Both the position numbers and the translations under genes were made by a program. The notes beneath the pieces were generated by a model, which had not been told where the DNA came from, ran no database searches, and worked only from the letters and a program-made list of their open reading frames with translations. Below are positions 23,981 through 33,319 of a DNA stretch of 64,000 nucleotides, one piece after another. Every line of letters begins with the position of its first letter. The stretch's first letter is position 1. The stretch is from Niveibacterium umoris (GTDB lineage: Bacteria; Pseudomonadota; Gammaproteobacteria; Burkholderiales; Rhodocyclaceae): contig NZ_JACIET010000001.1 of assembly GCF_014197015.1 (NCBI RefSeq), positions 2,259,392 through 2,323,391 on the forward strand, given 5' to 3'.

Positions 23981-25165
23981 TCAGCCGTGGACAACGCGCC
24001 AGGCGTGGCGCGCGATCATCAGTTCTTCGTTGGTCGGAATCACCCAGGCATTGACAGCGCTCGACGCGGTGCTGATCTTGGCGAAGCCACGGCAGTTGTT
24101 CGCATCGCGGTCCAGTTCGATGCCCAGCCATGCCGCCTGTTCGAGGATCTTCGCTCGCACGGTGGGCGAGTTCTCGCCAATACCTGCGGTGAAGACCACC
24201 GCATCCAGACCGCCCATCGCACCGGCCAGCGACGCGAGTTCGCGTGCGGCGCGATAGCAGAAGTGGTCGAGCGCGAGCTTCGCATTGCGCTCGTCGGACT
24301 CTTCCAGCACGCGGCAATCGCTCGAAATGCCAGACATGCCGAGCAGGCCGGAGCGGTGATAGATCAACTTCTCGATCGCACGGGCATCCATGCCACGCTG
24401 GTCCATCAGGTACAGCAGCACACCCGGGTCGACCGACCCGCAGCGGGTGCCCATCGGCAGCCCGTCGACTGCGGTAAAGCCCATCGTCGTCGCGACGCTG
24501 CGGCCGTTCTGCACCGCGCACATGCTTGCGCCGTTGCCAAGGTGGAAAACCACCGTGCGGCCCTTGGCGGCGCGCTCATCGTGCTGCGCCATGACAGACG
24601 CGATGAACTCGTACGAGAGACCATGGAAACCGTAACGCCTCACGCCGGCAGCCGTCATCTCGTGCGGCAGCGCATACATCTGCGCGATCAGCGGCTGGTC
24701 GCGGTGGAAAGCCGTATCGAAGCAGGCCACCTGCGCGGCCTTTGTGCCGCCTTCAAGCAACAGGCGGATCGGCAACAGGTTGTTGGGCTGGTGCAGCGGC
24801 GCGAGCGGCACAAAGGCTTCGAGACGCTTGAGCGTGGCCGGGTCGACGCGCACCGGCTCGGCGAACTCGACGCCACCGTGCACCACGCGGTGACCGAACG
24901 CCTTGATCTTCAGGCCTTCGGTGTGCGCGTCGAGGAACGCCGTCAGGTGCGCCATCGCCCCCTCGTGACCGAGCTGGAAGCCGTCGGGCCAGGCATGTTC
25001 GCCCAGTACCTTGCCGTCGGCCGCCTTGCCGACGAACTTCGGCGAGGTGAACAGCCCTTCGAGCTGGCCACGCAGGCGCAGCTGCAAGTCGCCATCGATG
25101 GCGGCGAATACGGAGAATTTGAGGCTCGACGAGCCTGCATTCAGAACAACGATTGCATCGGTCAT
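23981..25165 (-). CDS. ackA: Acetate kinase
   Basis: Cytoplasmic enzyme of 394 residues that turns acetyl phosphate and ADP into acetate and ATP. Seen: VLNAGSSSLKF at 7-17, GHRVVHGG near 91-98, the FDTAFH motif, RYGFHGLSY, FHLGNGAS, the MGTRCGSVDPG signature and FTAGIGENS near the C-terminus. Length is typical. It starts 19 bases after pta and is the last gene of the pfl operon, followed by a terminator. Substrate preference between acetate and propionate or butyrate cannot be settled by eye. Confidence 0.96.
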   Translation of the reverse strand: MTDAIVVLNAGSSSLKFSVFAAIDGDLQLRLRGQLEGLFTSPKFVGKAADGKVLGEHAWPDGFQLGHEGAMAHLTAFLDAHTEGLKIKAFGHRVVHGGVEFAEPVRVDPATLKRLEAFVPLAPLHQPNNLLPIRLLLEGGTKAAQVACFDTAFHRDQPLIAQMYALPHEMTAAGVRRYGFHGLSYEFIASVMAQHDERAAKGRTVVFHLGNGASMCAVQNGRSVATTMGFTAVDGLPMGTRCGSVDPGVLLYLMDQRGMDARAIEKLIYHRSGLLGMSGISSDCRVLEESDERNAKLALDHFCYRAARELASLAGAMGGLDAVVFTAGIGENSPTVRAKILEQAAWLGIELDRDANNCRGFAKISTASSAVNAWVIPTNEELMIARHAWRVVHG

Positions 25166-25184
25166 GGGGGAACCTTGTGAGTTT

Positions 25185-26579
25185 TCAGGGGTTATTCATC
25201 GGGATCTCTCCCGTGCGACGGTAATGCGCGATCAGCGCCATTACCGCGGTGGAAGCCATCCGGGTGGCGACAGAGTCGGCCCGGCTGGTGAGTACGATCG
25301 GCACCTTGGCACCGAGCACGATGCCAGCACTGTCGGCGCCGGCGAGGTATTGCAACTGTTTCGCGACCATGTTGCCGGCTTCGAGGTCAGGCACGATCAG
25401 GATGTCTGCGCGCCCGGCCACCGGCGAGACGATCTTCTTGGTCTTCGCGGCCGCTTCGCTGACCGCGTTGTCGAAGGCAAGCGGACCGTCGATCACACAG
25501 CCGGTGATCTGCTTGCGGTCGGCCATCTTGCACAGCATCGCGGCGTCGATCGTCGACTGGATCTTGGGGTTGACCGTCTCCACCGCCGAGAGCACCGCCA
25601 CCTTGGGCATGGTGACGCCGAGGATGTGCGCCAGTTCAACCGCGTTCTGCACGATGTCGACCTTCTCCTCCACCGTCGGGAAGATGTTGATCGCGGCGTC
25701 GGTGACCATCAGCATGCGCGGATAGGCCGGCACGTCCATCACGAACACATGGCTGACACGGCGCGAGGTGCGCAGGCCGTTGGCGCTCTTCACCACCGCA
25801 CCCATCAGCTCATCGGTATGCAGGCTACCCTTCATCAGCGCCTGCACCTTGCCGTGGCGCGCCATGCCTGCCGCGTGATCGGCCGCCGCATGGCTATGCT
25901 CGCAGTCGATCAACTGATAAGGCGTCAGGTCGATGCCTTCGGCGTCGGCGACCGCGCGGATCTTTGCGGCGGGGCCAATCAGCACCGGCACGATCAAACC
26001 CTTGCGCGCCGCCTCGACCGGGCCCAGCAGCGAATCGCGATCGCAGGGATGGACCACCGCGGTCAGGACCGGGGGGATCCCCTCGCACGCGGCATACATC
26101 TTTTCGAAGGCATCGTTGCGTGGCATGTAAAACGCCGCCTGACTGGTGTCGGCAAAGCTGCCCTTGGTGCCCGGCGGCAGTACCGTCAGCGCGCCCCACA
26201 GGATGTCATCACCGTGCTGATTCACCACCCGGACGTCGAGACGGACGGTGCGGTCGGCGGCGTGCTTGTCGCGCACCCGTACCGACGCAGTCAGTGCATC
26301 GCCGTCGGTGATGAAACCATCCGCGTGCAGGTCCTGACCGATGATCCGCGTGCCCGGGCCGGGCAGTCGGCGCGTCACGACATTGGACATCAAGGCTACC
26401 GCGCAGACGCCCTGGACCGAGAGCTTCTCGTCCGTCTTGTCAGTCTCGGGGTGGAAGATCTCGGCGTCGCCGGAAAGCTGCGAGAGCATCGCGACGTTGG
26501 TCGGCGTGACCGTATGCGTGACTTCCATCGACGCGCCGACGTGCAGATCGTCGTAGGTGAGGTTTTTCAACTCATCCAT
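25185..26579 (-). CDS. MaoC-like hydratase / phosphate acetyltransferase fusion
   Basis: Bifunctional protein of 464 residues. Residues 1-150 form a MaoC-like hot-dog domain (NLTYDDLHVGASMEVTHTVT, LSGDAEIFHP, GVCAVALMSN, PGPGTRIIGQDL). Residues 160-464 form a Pta/Ptb phosphotransacylase domain (PCDRDSLLGPVEAARKGL, KGSLHTDELM, ILIVPDLEAGNM, GIVLGAKVPIVLTSR). Pta makes acetyl phosphate from acetyl-CoA for AckA. The fused hydratase-like domain is a known arrangement in proteobacteria, but its role is unclear, and the Asp/His catalytic pair of MaoC appears at least partly present (GDAEIFHP). ATG 26579 is chosen by the GGAA eight bases upstream and the domain start. It lies 89 bases after pflA and 19 before ackA. 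Confidence 0.93.
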   Translation of the reverse strand: MDELKNLTYDDLHVGASMEVTHTVTPTNVAMLSQLSGDAEIFHPETDKTDEKLSVQGVCAVALMSNVVTRRLPGPGTRIIGQDLHADGFITDGDALTASVRVRDKHAADRTVRLDVRVVNQHGDDILWGALTVLPPGTKGSFADTSQAAFYMPRNDAFEKMYAACEGIPPVLTAVVHPCDRDSLLGPVEAARKGLIVPVLIGPAAKIRAVADAEGIDLTPYQLIDCEHSHAAADHAAGMARHGKVQALMKGSLHTDELMGAVVKSANGLRTSRRVSHVFVMDVPAYPRMLMVTDAAINIFPTVEEKVDIVQNAVELAHILGVTMPKVAVLSAVETVNPKIQSTIDAAMLCKMADRKQITGCVIDGPLAFDNAVSEAAAKTKKIVSPVAGRADILIVPDLEAGNMVAKQLQYLAGADSAGIVLGAKVPIVLTSRADSVATRMASTAVMALIAHYRRTGEIPMNNP

Positions 26580-26668
26580 GGCGTCGATTCCAGGGCAAGG
26601 GATGGCGTGAAGTCTGTCACGGTTATTGCGATGCAATATTGACAGCGATCAGCGGCACCCCCGGCGCT

Positions 26669-27526
26669 TCAATACACCTTGAGACCTCGGGAGCGGAACT
26701 GCTCCTTGACCCGCTCGGTCAGTTCGTTGCTGGGCGGCTGCGTGTCGGCCAGCGGGTACTTGATGTTGAGGGCCTCCCACTTCGAGCGCCCCATCTGGTG
26801 GAAGCGCAGCACATCGACGCGCTCGACGCTGCGGATGCTCGCAGTGATGTCGGCCACGCGTTCGACGTTGTCGTAATCGTCGGTCAGGCCGGGCACCAGC
26901 ACGAAGCGCACCCAGGTCGGCCGGTTCAGGTCCGACAAGCGCTTGGCGTAATCGAGCGTGGGCTGCAGTGGCTGGTGGGTCGCCCGGAAGTAGGTATCCG
27001 GGTCGCCAGACTTGATGTCGAGCAGGTTCAGATCGACATCCATCAACTCTTCATCCGACAGCTTTTCGCCCAGTCGGCCGCAGGTATCGAGCGCGGTGTG
27101 CAGGCCCAGTTCCTTGCAGCGGCGCAGGATGCGTTTGGCAAAGCGGTGCTGCACCAGCGGCTCGCCGCCACTGATCGTCACGCCGCCCTTGGACAAGGTG
27201 AGCGGGCGCACGTACTTCTTGAGCTCCGCCATCAGGTCGCCGGCCGTCGTCGGCGTGCCGTGCAGCTTGTGCCAGGTATCGGGGTTGTGACAGTACTGAC
27301 AACGCATCAGGCAGCCCGACAGGAAGACCACGGCGCGAATGCCGGGGCCATCTACCGCGCTGCCCATTTCGTACGAGTGGATGTAGCCGACGAGTTGCTG
27401 GTCTTCGTTTTCCGCGATGTCCTCGAGATCGGCCTCGTGGATCGCAAAATGATCCGGGCCACCCGACTGGGTGGCCCCGGACTGGACCTTCAACTCGTAG
27501 CGACTGCCGGAGAGGCGTGTCGCCAC
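26669..27526 (-). CDS. pflA: Pyruvate formate-lyase-activating radical SAM enzyme
   Basis: Radical SAM activase of 285 residues that places the glycyl radical on PflB using SAM and a [4Fe-4S] cluster. Cluster cysteines are C72, C76 and C79 (CxxxCxxC in CLMRCQYC); GGVTISGGEP follows. Compared with E. coli PflA (about 246 residues) there is an extra N-terminal segment of about 44 residues before VGYIHSYEMGSAVDGPGIR. The start is a GTG at 27526 with a perfect AGGAGG seven bases upstream, and no ATG, GTG or TTG lies at the normal PflA start, so the extension is real. It follows pflB after 16 bases. Confidence 0.95.
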   Translation of the reverse strand: MATRLSGSRYELKVQSGATQSGGPDHFAIHEADLEDIAENEDQQLVGYIHSYEMGSAVDGPGIRAVVFLSGCLMRCQYCHNPDTWHKLHGTPTTAGDLMAELKKYVRPLTLSKGGVTISGGEPLVQHRFAKRILRRCKELGLHTALDTCGRLGEKLSDEELMDVDLNLLDIKSGDPDTYFRATHQPLQPTLDYAKRLSDLNRPTWVRFVLVPGLTDDYDNVERVADITASIRSVERVDVLRFHQMGRSKWEALNIKYPLADTQPPSNELTERVKEQFRSRGLKVY

Positions 27527-27542
27527 GGGAGAGCCTCCTGAA

Positions 27543-29798
27543 TTACATGTTGCCGTGGAAGGTACGGTTGATCACGTCCATCTGCTGCTCGCGCGTCAGC
27601 TTGACGAAATTCACCGCGTAGCCGGAAACCCGGATGGTCAGTTGCGGATACTTTTCCGGGTGCTCCATCGCGTCGATCAGCATATCGCGGTTGAGCACAT
27701 TCACGTTGACGTGGAAGCCTTCGCTGCCGAAGTAACCGTCAAGGCTGCCCTTGAGCTTCTCGGTGCGCTCTTCAGCGGTACCGAGTGCGCTCGGCGAGTA
27801 CGACAGCGTCAGCGAGATGCCGTCGGCGGCGTCTTCGTACGGAATCTTGGCGACCGACATCATCGCGGCCAGCGCGCCGTGGGTGTCCTTCTGGTTCGAC
27901 GGGTTGGCACCCGGCGCGAAGGCTTCGCCCTTCTTGCGACCGTCCGGCGTCGAGCCGGTCTTCTTGCCGTACACCACGTTGGAGGTGATCGTCAGCACCG
28001 ACTGGGTGTGCATCGCGTTGCGATACGTCGGGTACTTGCGGATCTTTTCCATCATGGTCGTCACGAGGCCGGTGGCGATGTCATCCACGCGGTCGTCGTT
28101 GTTGCCGTAGCACGGGAAGTCGCCTTCGGTGACGTAGTCGACGATCAGGCCGCGCTCGTCACGCACCACCTTGACCTTGGCGAACTTGACAGCCGAGAGG
28201 CTGTCCGCCGCATGCGACAGGCCGGCGATACCACAGGCCATCGTGCGCAGGATGTCGCGGTCGTGCAGCGCCATTTCGATGGCCTCGTACGCGTACTTGT
28301 CATGCATGTAATGGATGACATTGAGCGCGTTGACGTATGTCTTCGCCAGCCAGTCCATCATGACGTCCAGCCGCGCCATCAGCGTGTCGTAGTCGAGGTA
28401 GTCGCCTTCCAGCGGCGGCAGTTCCGGGCCGATCTGCTCGCCGGAGATCTCGTCGCGGCCACCGTTGATCGCGTAAAGCATGGTCTTGGCGAGGTTCACG
28501 CGGGCACCGAAGAACTGCATCTGCTTGCCGACGCGCATGGCGGACACGCAGCAGGCGATCGCGCAGTCGTCACCCCAGCGCGGGCGCATCAGCTCGTCCG
28601 ACTCGTACTGAATCGACGACGTGTCGATCGACACCTTCGCGCAGAAGCGCTTGAAGCCTTCCGGCAGTGCCGGCGTCCAGAACACGGTGAGGTTCGGCTC
28701 CGGCGCCGGCCCCAGCGTGTAGAGGGTGTTCAGCATGCGGAAGCTGGTCTTGGTGACCAGGGTGCGGCCATCTTCGGCCATGCCGCCGATCGATTCGGTC
28801 GCCCACACCGGGTCGCCCGAGAACAGCTCGTTGTATTCCGGCGTGCGCAGGAAACGGACCAGGCGCAGCTTCATCACGAAGTCGTCCATGATTTCCTGGG
28901 CGAACTGCTCGGTGATGCGACCTTCCTTCAGGTCACGCTCGAAATACACGTCGAGGAAGGTCGAAACGCGGCCCACCGACATCGCAGCACCGTTCTGCTG
29001 CTTGATCGCTGCGAGGTAGCCGAAGTAGGTCCACTGCACCGCTTGCTGCGCGGTCGCGGCCGGCCTGGAGATGTCGCAGCCGTAGTTGGCGGCCATTTCC
29101 TTGAGTTCGGCCAGCGAGCGGATCTGCTCCGAGAGTTCCTCACGGGCACGGATCACGTCTTCGGTCGAATGCACGTCGTTGAGTTCAGCCTTCTCGCGCT
29201 TCTTCGCGGCGATCAGGAAGTCCACGCCGTACAGCGCAACACGGCGGTAGTCGCCGATGATGCGGCCGCGGCCGTAGGCATCGGGCAAGCCGGTAACGAT
29301 GCCGGACTTGCGGCAAGCCAGGATGCTCGGGGTGTAGGCATCGAACACGCCTGCGTTGTGGGTCTTGCGATACTTCGTGAAGATCTCCGCGATGCGCGGG
29401 TCGGCCTTGTAGCCGTAGGCCTCAAGCGAGGTCTCGACCATCCGCCAGCCGCCGTAAGGCATGATCGCGCGCTTGAGCGGCGCTTCGGTCTGCAGGCCGA
29501 CAACCAGCTCCAGATCCTTGTCGATGTAGCCCGGCGCGTGGGCGGTGATACCGGACGGAATCTGAGAGACATCCAGAATGCCCTTCTCGCGCTCTTCCGC
29601 GAGCAGCGGCTGGAGCTTTGCCCACAGGGTCTTGATGCGATCAGTCGCGCCGCAGACGAAGCTGTCATCACCTTCGTACGGCGTGTAGTTACGCTGGATG
29701 AAGTCGCGCACATCGACTTCCTTCTGCCAGCGCCCTTCAACGAAGCCGCGCCAGGGTTCGCCTACAACCTGAGTGTCATTCTTGACCGCTACATCCAT
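27543..29798 (-). CDS. pflB: Formate C-acetyltransferase (pyruvate formate-lyase)
   Basis: Glycyl-radical enzyme of 751 residues that splits pyruvate with CoA into formate and acetyl-CoA without oxygen. The adjacent active-site cysteines are C416 and C417 (CAIACCVS) and the radical glycine is Gly726 in RVSGYAV. Length and both motifs are those of true PFL rather than a diol dehydratase-type relative. ATG 29798 has AGGAGGG seven bases upstream. It is the first gene of pflB-pflA-pta-ackA, which makes a complete acetate plus formate branch. No formate channel gene focA is beside it, unlike in enterobacteria. An Fnr/Anr box upstream was looked for and not clearly found. Confidence 0.97.
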   Translation of the reverse strand: MDVAVKNDTQVVGEPWRGFVEGRWQKEVDVRDFIQRNYTPYEGDDSFVCGATDRIKTLWAKLQPLLAEEREKGILDVSQIPSGITAHAPGYIDKDLELVVGLQTEAPLKRAIMPYGGWRMVETSLEAYGYKADPRIAEIFTKYRKTHNAGVFDAYTPSILACRKSGIVTGLPDAYGRGRIIGDYRRVALYGVDFLIAAKKREKAELNDVHSTEDVIRAREELSEQIRSLAELKEMAANYGCDISRPAATAQQAVQWTYFGYLAAIKQQNGAAMSVGRVSTFLDVYFERDLKEGRITEQFAQEIMDDFVMKLRLVRFLRTPEYNELFSGDPVWATESIGGMAEDGRTLVTKTSFRMLNTLYTLGPAPEPNLTVFWTPALPEGFKRFCAKVSIDTSSIQYESDELMRPRWGDDCAIACCVSAMRVGKQMQFFGARVNLAKTMLYAINGGRDEISGEQIGPELPPLEGDYLDYDTLMARLDVMMDWLAKTYVNALNVIHYMHDKYAYEAIEMALHDRDILRTMACGIAGLSHAADSLSAVKFAKVKVVRDERGLIVDYVTEGDFPCYGNNDDRVDDIATGLVTTMMEKIRKYPTYRNAMHTQSVLTITSNVVYGKKTGSTPDGRKKGEAFAPGANPSNQKDTHGALAAMMSVAKIPYEDAADGISLTLSYSPSALGTAEERTEKLKGSLDGYFGSEGFHVNVNVLNRDMLIDAMEHPEKYPQLTIRVSGYAVNFVKLTREQQMDVINRTFHGNM

Positions 29799-30259
29799 GA
29801 TTGCCCTCCTGTGGCATTTTCAATTCGCCCCGCGCGCCATGCAGGCACGCATGCATTGCCGGGCGCCAGACCTTGCCGGATCTCGACGCTAAACCCTCGG
29901 CGTCTGACACCCGAGAGCCGGCGCCAACAGGAAGCACGCGGGCATCTGGGATCTTGCGGCGGGGGAGCCTGGAACCCTCAAATCACCCAGTAAGCCTATG
30001 CCTCTAACGGGTCCACAACAAGAAAGCCAAGTCAAAGACTTTGCTGTTTGTGTTTGCTATAATGCGAAACACCATTGCGCATTGCAAAATCAATAAAAAC
30101 AATCCATGGCGCTATTAGCGCCAACGCTCCAGCGCCGTGTTCGCAGAAGTGTCCTTGGTCGCCCTGCAAACCGGAAAGAATTCACGGACGCCGCTCGCAG
30201 ACTCGCTTTCGTGCGAGTAACGCCTTAAAGTTCACCCATATCCGGCCGAAACAAGGGTG
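29799..30259. other. Divergent intergenic region between pflB and the fimV-like gene (461 bases)
   Basis: No gene is supported. It must hold the pflB promoter (minus strand) and the promoter of the FimV-like gene (plus strand). A TGC-TATAAT extended -10 element lies at 30055-30063 on the plus strand. The stretch around 30010-30110 is clearly more A/T-rich than the flanks, as expected of a promoter zone. I saw no clear TTGAT-N4-ATCAA (Fnr/Anr) site and no riboswitch-like structure. Confidence 0.6.
30058..30063 (+). promoter_or_regulatory. Extended -10 promoter element for the fimV-like gene
   Basis: A perfect TATAAT preceded by TGC, the extended -10 form. The best -35 candidate 17 bases upstream (AAGACT) is poor, which is tolerated with an extended -10. 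The predicted start near 30070 leaves a leader of about 190 bases before the FimV-like start codon, long enough for regulation. Confidence 0.55.
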
Positions 30260-32446
30260 ATGGTGCGATCGCGCGCTTCCAGGACGCAGTCTCTCGTGAC
30301 TGAACGCAACGAATCCAATCTCGGACGGCATGCTCTGTTTTTGTGCCTCGTCGCGATTGCCAGTGTTTCGGCACAGGCAGCCGGACTGGGCGAAGCCGCG
30401 TTGCGCAGCGGCTTGTCACAACCCCTTCGTGTAGAGATTCCGCTCGTCGGAGAAAGCCTCGACACGCTGGGCGCCGAATGCTTCCGCCTTCACAGCCAGT
30501 CCGGCACGACCGACGACCTGCCCTGGGTTCGCGACGCACAAACCCGGCTGGAGCAAGTCGGCAGCGCCTACCGCCTGGTCGTTACCACCCGCTACTCGAT
30601 TCACGACCCGGCGATCATGCTGGGTGTCGTGGTCGGATGCGGCTCCCAAGTCCGGCGTGAATATGCGTTGCTGCTCGGCCCAGCGGTTTTGGTGGAGGCC
30701 CCCCGGGCTGCGCCCGCCGCCGAGCAGGCATCCAGCGCCGCAAGTCCGCGCGGCACGCCACGGAACGTACAAACATGGACAGCCGCACCGGGAGAATCCG
30801 CTGCGTCCATTTCGAGCGCTCTCGCGCCGCGGGATCGTGCCGCACAGCGCCGTATCACCCGCGAGATCGTGCGGGCCAACCCCGAGCTATACGCTGGCGC
30901 TACTGACCCCGCGAACGCGCGACTGGAAGCGGGCACCGAACTCAAGGTTCCGAGCACCGCAGCAGCAACGCGTGCGCAACCCGCTGCATCAGTACCGACC
31001 GCGGGGTCGCCGCCGAGCGCGCCCCGCACTGAAACACCGAAGCCCCCCGCAAAGCGCAAACCCGTCGAGCGGACCCCAGCTGCGCCGGCGCAAGACCGCC
31101 TCACGGTGACCAGCGAGGATGTAGAGGCGCCGCTGCGGGAATCGCTTGAACTCGAGGATGCACGTCGGCAGGTGGTGCAGGATGATTCGACGCGCGCACG
31201 GCTGCGGCGCGAGCAGCAACTGATCCTCGCGATCGACGACAGGATCGCGACCACGCTGGAACTCAACGAGCGGATCCGCCAGCTCGAAGCCGCGCAGCAA
31301 AAGCTGCAAGCTGAAAACGAGCGCCTTGCCGGCCTGATCGCGCGCCAGCCTTCGACACGGAGCGCGGCACTCGACGGCGCGGCCACGCCCAACATCCCCT
31401 GGAAAGCCATCGCCCTGGCGACGCTGGCAATGCTGCTCGCCATTGGCGCGTGGGTCGCGTGGCGTCGCAGACGCATTCAGGTCCTGCCGGTCGTGCCGCT
31501 CGCCAGCACCGATGAAGGGCGCTTCGCGGAAGGTGACGACGAACTCGACGTTGAGGCGGATGCGCTCACCGCTGCCGACATCTGGCCTGAGCGCGACACC
31601 CCGCCACCGCTGGGCGGCAGCGCCAAGGAAAGCCTGGACTGGAGCCCGCCAACGATTTCGCCGGGCGGTCTGGGGCCGAGTAGCCTGCTGCACATCGACG
31701 ACGAAGTCGAGGAGCACGACTCTGCGGTCGAACTTGCCGAGATCATGATGTCTTTCGGCCGCGTTCAGGGTGCCGCAGAGACGCTGGCTGAATTCATCCG
31801 GGCCAACCCGAAACAGGCCGTGCGCCCCTGGATCAAACTGCTTGAGGTCTACAAGGCGGCAGCGATGCGGGTCGAATTCGACGCGCTCGCAGGGCAGCTC
31901 AACAAGACCTTCAACGTCAAGGCCGTGACATGGGATGAGTTCGACGAGGTCAAGGAGGCCAACGAATCGGTCGAACAGATGCCGCACATCATCGATCGCA
32001 TCGTCGACACATGGCGCACCAGGGACTGCCAGCGCTATCTGCACACGCTGCTTCGCGACAACCGCAAGGGCACGCGTCAGGGATTCCCGCTCGGTATCGT
32101 CGACGACATTCTCTGCCTCAACGGCGTACTCGAAATCGAACTCGGTGCCTTCAAGCCGACGAGCGACGAGATCCGCGAGATGGAATCGCCAAGTTCGCGC
32201 ACCGAAGAGTCCCCCCCCGTGGGCATGGCTGCACCTTCGCCCGCCACGGCGGCACCCATCACCCAAGCGCCGAATGTGGCAACCAAGGACGATGCCGCCG
32301 CCGCAGACTTCCACCTTGACGCGCCCCTGCTCCCCGAGAACTCAGCGCGCCAAGCCGCCCCCGAATTCATCCCTGAACGCACGGAATCGATGATCGAGTT
32401 CAACCTCGATGAAGACCTGCCACCCCTCAAGCCACGCGACCAGTAG
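30260..32446 (+). CDS. FimV-like pilus/polarity protein
   Basis: Protein of 728 residues with FimV architecture: a signal peptide (ALFLCLVAIASVSAQA), a periplasmic FimV N-domain (GLGEAALRSGLSQPLRVEIPL), a LysM-like segment around 165-220 (RITREIVRANPELYAG...AGTELKVPS) and a Pro/Ala linker. A coiled coil (about 285-355), a single membrane helix near 383-401 followed by WRRRR, and a long acidic cytoplasmic part with TPR-like helices (VELAEIMMSFGRVQGAAETL) complete it. FimV binds peptidoglycan and recruits polar pilus and cyclase factors in Pseudomonas (family knowledge). ATG 30260 has AAGGG four bases upstream; a GTG directly before it is also possible. The usual asd/truA/leuB neighbours are absent. 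Confidence 0.75.
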   Translation: MVRSRASRTQSLVTERNESNLGRHALFLCLVAIASVSAQAAGLGEAALRSGLSQPLRVEIPLVGESLDTLGAECFRLHSQSGTTDDLPWVRDAQTRLEQVGSAYRLVVTTRYSIHDPAIMLGVVVGCGSQVRREYALLLGPAVLVEAPRAAPAAEQASSAASPRGTPRNVQTWTAAPGESAASISSALAPRDRAAQRRITREIVRANPELYAGATDPANARLEAGTELKVPSTAAATRAQPAASVPTAGSPPSAPRTETPKPPAKRKPVERTPAAPAQDRLTVTSEDVEAPLRESLELEDARRQVVQDDSTRARLRREQQLILAIDDRIATTLELNERIRQLEAAQQKLQAENERLAGLIARQPSTRSAALDGAATPNIPWKAIALATLAMLLAIGAWVAWRRRRIQVLPVVPLASTDEGRFAEGDDELDVEADALTAADIWPERDTPPPLGGSAKESLDWSPPTISPGGLGPSSLLHIDDEVEEHDSAVELAEIMMSFGRVQGAAETLAEFIRANPKQAVRPWIKLLEVYKAAAMRVEFDALAGQLNKTFNVKAVTWDEFDEVKEANESVEQMPHIIDRIVDTWRTRDCQRYLHTLLRDNRKGTRQGFPLGIVDDILCLNGVLEIELGAFKPTSDEIREMESPSSRTEESPPVGMAAPSPATAAPITQAPNVATKDDAAAADFHLDAPLLPENSARQAAPEFIPERTESMIEFNLDEDLPPLKPRDQ

Positions 32447-32481
32447 ATCCCGGGCTTGCGGCTAGACCACGCCGGGACGGA

Positions 32482-33228
32482 TCACACCGGGTTGTCGATA
32501 TCGATGAACTCGCAGTGCAGCCCGAACTGCGACGCCAGATGCGCGCCAAGAGCGTGCACGCCATAGCGCTCGGTTGCGTGGTGTCCGGCAGCGATGTAGG
32601 GCACGCCGCTCTCCCGCGCGAGATGGACGGTAGGCTCGGACACTTCCCCTGAAACGAACAATTCGGCTCCCGCTGCAATGGCCGCCTCGAACATGCTCTG
32701 CGCCGCTCCTGTACACCAGGCAATGCGCTGGATAGGCTCGGCACTTTCACCGACGACAAGCGGTTCGCGGCCCAGCCTCGCCGCGATCGACCGGGCAACA
32801 TGCGTCAGCGTCGCCGGCGCCTCGATACGACCGATCATGCCGACATCCTGTTCGCCAAAGCGGCCTTCCGGAAGCCATCCCATGACCCGCGCCAGTTGCG
32901 CGTTGTTGCCCAGATCCGGATGCACGTCGAGGGGAAGGTGGTAGGCAAACAGGTTGAGATCGTGGGAAATCAAAGCGGCCAGCCGCTTGCGGCGCGTCGC
33001 GACAACCCGTGGGTCTTCACCGCGCCAGAAGTAACCGTGATGGACGAGCAGACCATCTGCACCTAGCCGGATTGCCGCTTCGATCAGCGACAGGCTCGCG
33101 GTGACACCGCAAACAAGCCTGCGTATCTCGGCACGTCCTTCCACCTGCAAACCGTTTGGGCAATAATCCTTGATCCGCGGGGCTCCCAGCAGGTCGTCCA
33201 GATAGCGTTGCAGTTCATCGCGATGCAT
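32482..33228 (-). CDS. Nif3-like dinuclear metal centre protein (YbgI/NIF3 family)
   Basis: Protein of 248 residues of the widely conserved NIF3 family, toroidal hexamers with a two-metal site. The biochemical role is unsettled (a GTP cyclohydrolase type I 2 homology is often noted). Seen: an N-terminal [10 protein letters not shown], the metal-binding HH at 63-64 in [27 protein letters not shown], and a C-terminal [14 protein letters not shown] 33228 is set by GGAGGAGGG six bases upstream. It is divergent from the DegS-like gene (91 bases), a common betaproteobacterial pairing, and convergent with the FimV-like gene with 35 bases between stops. Confidence 0.92.
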   Translation of the reverse strand: MHRDELQRYLDDLLGAPRIKDYCPNGLQVEGRAEIRRLVCGVTASLSLIEAAIRLGADGLLVHHGYFWRGEDPRVVATRRKRLAALISHDLNLFAYHLPLDVHPDLGNNAQLARVMGWLPEGRFGEQDVGMIGRIEAPATLTHVARSIAARLGREPLVVGESAEPIQRIAWCTGAAQSMFEAAIAAGAELFVSGEVSEPTVHLARESGVPYIAAGHHATERYGVHALGAHLASQFGLHCEFIDIDNPV

Positions 33229-33319
33229 GAGTTGCCCTCCTCCTCTCCGCAAACTGGCACAGACCAGATAGCGCCGCAGCACCCGGGAGGCCGCGCTAAC
33301 CGTTTCGAGACCACCGATT

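Noticed and set aside
27555..29993. An 812-codon open frame antisense to pflB on the plus strand
   Set aside because: pflB is certain from its CC and glycyl-radical motifs. The antisense frame is an effect of high GC and biased third positions, and its product is His/Arg-rich without any family motif.
29799..30259. An Fnr/Anr box in front of pflB
   Set aside because: Expected for an anaerobic operon, but I found no convincing TTGAT-N4-ATCAA match by eye.
32447..32481. A possible terminator between the convergent fimV-like and nif3 genes (short CCCGG/CCGGG repeat)
   Set aside because: The stem is only about six pairs with a long loop and no T-tract.
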